From: Methanomicrobiales archaeon
GTDB lineage: Archaea > Halobacteriota > Methanomicrobia > Methanomicrobiales > Methanospirillaceae
DNA length: 64,000 bases
Assembly (NCBI GenBank): GCA_012729535.1
Contig: JAAYCY010000005.1
Span: 1-64,000, forward strand
Direction of reading: 5' to 3'
In this document: positions 59,783 to 64,000 of the stretch, in pieces
How positions within the stretch are numbered: position 1 is the first letter of the stretch
Layout: the number at the start of each line of letters is the position of its first letter
The notes under the pieces: generated by a model
What the model was told of the DNA's origin: nothing
The model's input: the letters and a program-made list of their open reading frames with translations, nothing else
Databases searched by the model: none
Translations under genes and position numbers: made by a program

Positions 59783-59806
59783 AATACCACCTATTAATCC
59801 ACCCAT

Positions 59807-60459
59807 CAGCGAAAAAGTTGCTGATGATTGAGGGAAGGTTTTAATTATATATATTACTTATGTGAGAATGAATTAGGATAAAAATTATTTCTCTAAACAA
59901 ATATATCCTGAATAATTCCTTAAATCAGATTAATAAGTATAATCTATGAATTCAGAAGAATTAGGATTATTTTATGTGACAAGAATCAGTAAATCGAATT
60001 CATATGTCATCGGTGTTTTTGCTTCTCCAAAATTGACCAGGACTGCCACTTCAATTTTGACCAGCCCTAATTGCAAGGTCATCATCCAATTATAAATTCA
60101 TTACTTCGAAGAACGATCCAGAAGGGTGGTCAAAAACGAAGTGGCGCGGGTTTATATACCCTTGGTCAAGAAGAATGGCCGTATACAAGGGTATTTAACC
60201 ATTCATTCCGGAACATCCGGAATATTTGAGATCCTCATTTCAGCCTTGGCTGCCAGTACAGGAATGACGTGTGCAATGAATTGGACTCCATCTCACGATA
60301 GTTCGGAGGATAGATGAGGATTGATAGCATAATCGGGAATATCTCATTTCTGGTTGTAGTATTGAACGGGATTGGAACAATATTCCTCAATATCAGCCAT
60401 ATTCGAAGTATTCATAATGTATCCTGCTATCCGGAAAGATGAAACCGGGGAGGTGTTAT
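59807..60459. other. Region of IS relics and unassigned sequence
   Basis: The stretch contains a near-identical inverted repeat (60045-60063 and 60127-60145) that looks like insertion-sequence ends. A 63-codon frame (60126-60317) beginning inside it has no recognised family. No intact gene is seen. Confidence 0.4.
60045..60145. repeat. Inverted repeat resembling IS ends
   Basis: GCCACTTCAATTTTGACCA (60045-60063) is the reverse complement, with 2 mismatches in 19, of TGGTCAAAAACGAAGTGGC (60127-60145). A further AAAATTGACCAG copy lies at 60030-60040. Repeated (T)GGTCAAA(A) blocks of this sort flank IS21-like elements; the name is an inference. Confidence 0.45.
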
Positions 60460-60660
60460 CACTACTGGCTTTGAACTCGAATCAAAATATTTCATGGTCG
60501 AGAAGCAGTCAGCTCTTTGATGAATTATTCGGATACAACGGTCTTGATGAAAGAGATCTTACGAATTTTACCCACTACTGAATACGTCACATGTCTTCAA
60601 AAATCAGGATATCGAGGCCCTGTTAACCGATATTCACTTTTTCCTGCAACAGAAAATCTA
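60460..60660 (+). pseudogene. Decayed copy of the hypothetical gene at 53550
   Basis: Pieces of the 53550 protein occur here in two frames: FDELFGYNGLDERDLTNF, then TEYVTCLQKSG. DNA similarity, including GGCTTTGAA...TTCATGGTCGAG and ATTCACTTTTTCCTG, runs through the region that follows the 53550 stop. No complete frame remains. It abuts the MBL gene, whose upstream open frame is in part this relic. Confidence 0.7.
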
Positions 60661-60666
60661 ATCAGA

Positions 60667-61491
60667 ATGAAAGGAGAAGTAACCCTAACAAGAGTAATAA
60701 AAGACACAATTATCATCTATGGGAAGAGCATAACCCTCATTGATACTGGTGTTGCCGGATGCGAAAAACAGATCTTCGATACCATTCAGTCACGTGGCCG
60801 TGATCCCTCGGAGGTTGACCTCATCATCCTGACCCATGCTCATCCTGATCATATCGGGGCAGCAATGAAGATTCAAAAGAAGACCGGCTCTAAAATCGCT
60901 GTCCATCAGGCAGACAAAGCATGGATAGAAGATATTGACCTCCAAAACCGGGAACGGCCGGTTCCGGGATTTTCAACCCTGGTAGGCGGACCGGTGAGGG
61001 GAGATCTCGAACTTAGTGACGGGGAGATCCTTGTCCTTGATGAAACACGGAATATGACTATACAGGTCCTCCATACTCCTGGTCACTCGCCTGGTTCAGT
61101 CTCACTTTTTATGCCCGATGAAGGACTGCTTTTTTCCGGTGATGCAATACCGGTCCCTGGAGATCTCCCCGTGTATGATGATGCGTTATCTTCGGTAACG
61201 TCTATTCGCAGGATCAGAGAACATGTTGGGATCAGGGTATTGCTCTCCGCCTGGCATAAACCAAGAGAAGGAGACGAAGCATATCAGCAGATGGACAAGG
61301 GTCTTCTCTATCTGCAACAAATCCATGATGCCGTCAGGGCCTGTTCTGATACCGAATCGGCTGACCTGATGGAAATAACCAGGAAAACTGCAGAATTATT
61401 GGGCCTCCCTCCTCAGGCGGTAAATTCTCTCCTTGCCAGGACATTCTCGGCAAACCTCCGGATCAGGGGGACCGAAAAACTGATTGAATAA
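60667..61491 (+). CDS. Metallo-beta-lactamase fold hydrolase
   Basis: This 274-residue MBL-fold enzyme has the metal motif THAHPDHIG (H57, H59, D61, H62), H140 in HTPGHSPGS, D159 in FSGDAIP and a late His in SAWHKP, which would complete a two-metal site. The substrate cannot be inferred; glyoxalase II-like and lactonase members share this layout. The ATG at 60667 is preferred because the open frame upstream (to 60517) is the decayed copy of another gene. The ORF ends 70 bases before the convergent decarboxylase gene. Confidence 0.82.
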   Translation: MKGEVTLTRVIKDTIIIYGKSITLIDTGVAGCEKQIFDTIQSRGRDPSEVDLIILTHAHPDHIGAAMKIQKKTGSKIAVHQADKAWIEDIDLQNRERPVPGFSTLVGGPVRGDLELSDGEILVLDETRNMTIQVLHTPGHSPGSVSLFMPDEGLLFSGDAIPVPGDLPVYDDALSSVTSIRRIREHVGIRVLLSAWHKPREGDEAYQQMDKGLLYLQQIHDAVRACSDTESADLMEITRKTAELLGLPPQAVNSLLARTFSANLRIRGTEKLIE

Positions 61492-61560
61492 TCCACGTTA
61501 TGTCACGATAACAGAATATAGTTTATTCTGAAGATATATCGCCGGATATTCATAGAACTC

Positions 61561-63201
61561 CTACTGTTTCACTCCTTGCGAGAATTTTTGACACAGCCGG
61601 CGAAGCTGTGGAGAGATATCGTCTGGATCAAGGATAACATCAAGAATTGCCAGTTCTTTAGAAGTATATGCCTCTTTCAGAGCATCCACAAACTCCTGTT
61701 CTGTCCGGATAAGATATCCCTTCCCACACCCGGTTATTTCTGGAATTTTATGATATTTCCACCCAGCCACATCATTAAATGAGCCATCGATCATGGGCCG
61801 TTCAGTCCCGTACCCACTATTATTCAGAACAATCACGATGGGATTCATATGATATCTGCAAGCTGTTGAGACTTCCATTCCGGTCATCTGAAATGCTCCG
61901 TCTCCAGATAGAACTAAAGGTCTGAGATCAGGACATGCAGCCTGAACTCCGATACTTGCCGGGACCGAATACCCAAGTGTTGAATAAAAAACCGGGCACA
62001 AGTATCCTCCTGATCTCTGAATGGTGATGTCAAGCGACATCATGACTGCATCCCCTACTTCGGTGATGAGAACCGTCCTGTCGTCGATAAGGGAATTAAT
62101 TGCAGGAACAAGGCTTTTGGTAGTGATTTTTGCATCAGACGGGGTGAAGGATGGGAGTCGCTGTCTGACCGGAACAGGAACCCCGCTCATCGTATGATAA
62201 CGAAGTTCTTTTTCAAGCAGATCGTGCAGGAGCATTAGACCTGGAACGGAAAATTCCCGTTTCCCAATGGAACACTCCTCATCAGACAGCGTAACCATTA
62301 CATCCGGGCTGATAACTGCTGTATTTGCACCCATATCCACATCGGTCAGGAGCATACCAGCAAGAATAACACAATCGCTAGATTCAACATAAGCCCTGAC
62401 TGCATCATCTCCGATAATCCCTGCATATACCCCGAGAAAATGTGTATTCCTCTCATCAAGAACAGATTTTCCAAGAATTGTTGTGACAATTGGGATATTG
62501 GTCTTTTCAGCAAGAGATTCAAGCGCTGACACAAGATTATACCGTAAAACACCGATTCCTGCCATGATGACCGGCTGCTTTGCTGAATTTATGGTATGAA
62601 CAAGGGCATCCACCGCTTCCGTCTGAAGAGATGAATCAGGCTTTTTGACCTGATCTGTATGATCGGAGACAGGTGTCACCAGCATATCCACCATATCACG
62701 GGGAAGTTCGATAAATCCTGGTCGTTTTAATCTGAGGACGGTATGGATGACTCGGTCAATCTCCTGGCATATTTCAGTTGGATTATCAAGACCGGTGGAT
62801 GCCACGGTGATTCGTTCAAACATCCTGAGTGAATCATCATACTTGTTTGGCTTATGATGGAGGAACTGATATTTCTCCCGTTCTTTATAACCGGGAGCAC
62901 CGGCAATAACCAGTATAGGGGATTTTTCAGCAAAGGCACATGCAGTCGCATTGAGCACCTTGAGTCCTCCTACCGTATACGTGACACATACCACCCCGAA
63001 TCCGGTAAACCGGGCATATGCATCAGCGGCAAATGCTGCAGCCTCCTCATCTGACGTATTAATAAGCTTTAGCGGGCTCTTGTTTAGTTTCGCATAAAAA
63101 TTCAGGATATAATCGCCCGGAACACCAAATACATGCCGGGTACCGGTTTTATAGATCGCTTGAATGAGGTATTCGCCAATATTGAGTGAATTTTCATCCA
63201 T
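61561..63201 (-). CDS. Thiamine diphosphate-dependent decarboxylase (pyruvate/indolepyruvate type)
   Basis: This 546-residue ThDP enzyme belongs to the pyruvate/phenylpyruvate/indolepyruvate decarboxylase group. The N-terminal domain has HVFGVPGDYILNFYAKL and the activating Glu in NTSDEEAAAFAADAYARFTGFG. The central domain is typical, and the C-terminal ThDP motif is GDGAFQMTGMEVSTACRYHMNPIVIVLNNSGYGTERP. The adjacent active-site HH pair appears as FLHHKPNKYDD. Which 2-oxoacid is used is not decided by sequence reading. The ATG at 63201 starts the conserved region; the frame is open to 63222. It stands alone, convergent with the MBL gene. Confidence 0.85.
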   Translation of the reverse strand: MDENSLNIGEYLIQAIYKTGTRHVFGVPGDYILNFYAKLNKSPLKLINTSDEEAAAFAADAYARFTGFGVVCVTYTVGGLKVLNATACAFAEKSPILVIAGAPGYKEREKYQFLHHKPNKYDDSLRMFERITVASTGLDNPTEICQEIDRVIHTVLRLKRPGFIELPRDMVDMLVTPVSDHTDQVKKPDSSLQTEAVDALVHTINSAKQPVIMAGIGVLRYNLVSALESLAEKTNIPIVTTILGKSVLDERNTHFLGVYAGIIGDDAVRAYVESSDCVILAGMLLTDVDMGANTAVISPDVMVTLSDEECSIGKREFSVPGLMLLHDLLEKELRYHTMSGVPVPVRQRLPSFTPSDAKITTKSLVPAINSLIDDRTVLITEVGDAVMMSLDITIQRSGGYLCPVFYSTLGYSVPASIGVQAACPDLRPLVLSGDGAFQMTGMEVSTACRYHMNPIVIVLNNSGYGTERPMIDGSFNDVAGWKYHKIPEITGCGKGYLIRTEQEFVDALKEAYTSKELAILDVILDPDDISPQLRRLCQKFSQGVKQ

Positions 63202-63735
63202 GTGAGAGTACATACACGTCAATGATAAAAAAGTTGGGTTTCATAGTGTTCCAGACACCCGAAAAAATAAAAATTAGATATTCTTGTCAATTTCACTCTG
63301 AAAATGATAATGACCTAGTATCCTCAGGTTGTTACTTCGGTGCACTATATCAATACGCGACAGGATTGCGGGCATAATTACTATCGCTCGAGCGATTAGC
63401 CTTTATCCACTTTTCATATTCCAGAAGTCATCAGTTGTTAAAATCAGAATATTCACATCAGAATTCTGATGGTTTATTTGAATGATATTCTCCAAAAAAG
63501 ACATAATTTATGAACAGACTGAAGTATCGCTTTTCTATCAGGAGGGAGAAATAGTCCTGGATCATCAAAAGTGAATGTAGAATTGATTAGATTCATTGTA
63601 CCATCGGATAATTACATAACGCCTGATAGTGTATCAGGCAGCAGATATTTCATAACCCCTTTGATGATGAGACATTATGATCTTGTCAAGATGAAACATT
63701 CGATATCAAGACAGACGAATTTATCAAACCTCTTT
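63202..63735. other. Stretch with decayed coding pieces
   Basis: A 30-codon frame (63482-63574: MIFSKKDIIYEQTEVSLFYQ...) and short blocks such as DETFDIKTDEFIKPLFKGTF in other frames suggest a dead gene. No intact gene is seen, and I do not call the 66-codon frame at 63571-63771. Confidence 0.35.
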
Positions 63736-64000
63736 TCAAAGGGACATTTTCAGAATTACCTGGTCTTTTAATTGTATTCCATCTTCAAATATTGGCTCTG
63801 GATAGTTTTGGATAAAATAATCCGGTATCACCCTGTATGGTTGAAACCCTGCTTTCTGGTAGAGGTATAACTGTTTTTGAGCACAATCAGCGGTCGCGAT
63901 GACAAGTTCGGAGCACCCTTCTTCTTTGGCCTTATCAATAATATCTAATAAGAATCGGTATCCGACACCTTTATTTTGCCAATCCTCTCGTACCGCGATA
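63736..64000 (-). CDS. GNAT family N-acetyltransferase (C-terminal part, cut by the window)
   Basis: This is the last 88 codons of an acetyltransferase whose 5' end lies beyond position 64000. The frame reads IAVREDWQNKGVGYRFLLDI, IDKAKEEGCSELVIATADCA, then QKQLYLYQKAGFQPYRVIPD, and ends KDQVILKMSL. The QNKGVGYRFL block is the acetyl-CoA loop (Q/R-x-x-G-x-G/A) and YLYQKAGF is the usual late motif. The stop TGA is at 63736-63738. The substrate is unknown. Confidence 0.85.
   Translation of the reverse strand, partial: IAVREDWQNKGVGYRFLLDIIDKAKEEGCSELVIATADCAQKQLYLYQKAGFQPYRVIPDYFIQNYPEPIFEDGIQLKDQVILKMSL

Noticed and set aside
63571-63771. 66-codon plus-strand frame
   Set aside because: It overlaps the acetyltransferase end and the surrounding decay, with no ribosome site or motif.

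Overview
This window is the chromosome of a methanogenic archaeon, most likely a Methanospirillum-like member of the Methanomicrobiales (inference). The evidence is the mixture of genes. Archaeal ones include two PAN proteasome ATPases, aMBF1, an archaeal UMP kinase, the archaeal front end of the shikimate pathway (AroA'/AroB'), a DUF126 mevalonate-pathway subunit, a thioinosine phosphorylase, and AT-rich BRE/TATA promoters. Bacterial-type ones include GroES/GroEL, DNA gyrase, a P-loop shikimate kinase and many PAS histidine kinases that share a 'SSITRHDxLN' box.

Layout. 0.2-6.6 kb: sensory genes on the minus strand, namely an MCP that has lost its N-terminus, an intact REC-PAS4-kinase, and a CHASE4-HAMP-PAS-kinase broken by two single-base frameshifts. 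6.7-15.5 kb: a PurM/HypE-like protein, two secreted subtilisin-fold proteases that share a C-terminal domain, a small membrane protein, groEL-groES, and a divergent HTH gene with an inverted repeat in the shared promoter region. 15.5-19.5 kb: Mut7-C/AmrS pair, UMP kinase, tRNA-Pro(TGG), endonuclease III, tRNA-Ala(GGC), nucleoside phosphorylase. 19.7-32.6 kb: a PAS kinase with a degenerate receiver, gyrB-gyrA, a TerC-like membrane protein, a lipoprotein, DUF126, two convergent PAN genes, and aMBF1.

32.6-43.2 kb is the core of the window: a tightly packed operon for chorismate, Phe and Tyr (two AroA' paralogues, AroB', TyrA, PheA, AroA, an AroK-AroE fusion, AroC, then a U32 protein). In front of it is an unreported 47-codon ORF (32665-32808) whose last 18 residues are FGYRFYQFFFSFFRFFWY. 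It begins where a TATA box predicts transcription to start. It ends in a hairpin that competes with a second hairpin covering the Shine-Dalgarno sequence of the first aro gene. This looks like an aromatic leader peptide with an attenuator, a type of regulation I do not know to be established in Archaea, and it is the best candidate here for an undescribed system.

43.2-64 kb is accessory and eroding. Intact genes include an EFR1-type flavodoxin-ferredoxin, an SDR, tandem membrane paralogues, hydrolases, a TPR-transglutaminase, a PASTA protein, a CARDB protein, an MBL hydrolase, a ThDP decarboxylase, and a GNAT acetyltransferase cut by the window end. Between them lie a frameshifted flavodoxin, an HTH-PAS gene with an in-frame TGA, a ruined IS5-family transposase, a second transposase-like fragment, terminal-repeat relics of another IS, and a decayed copy of a neighbouring hypothetical gene.
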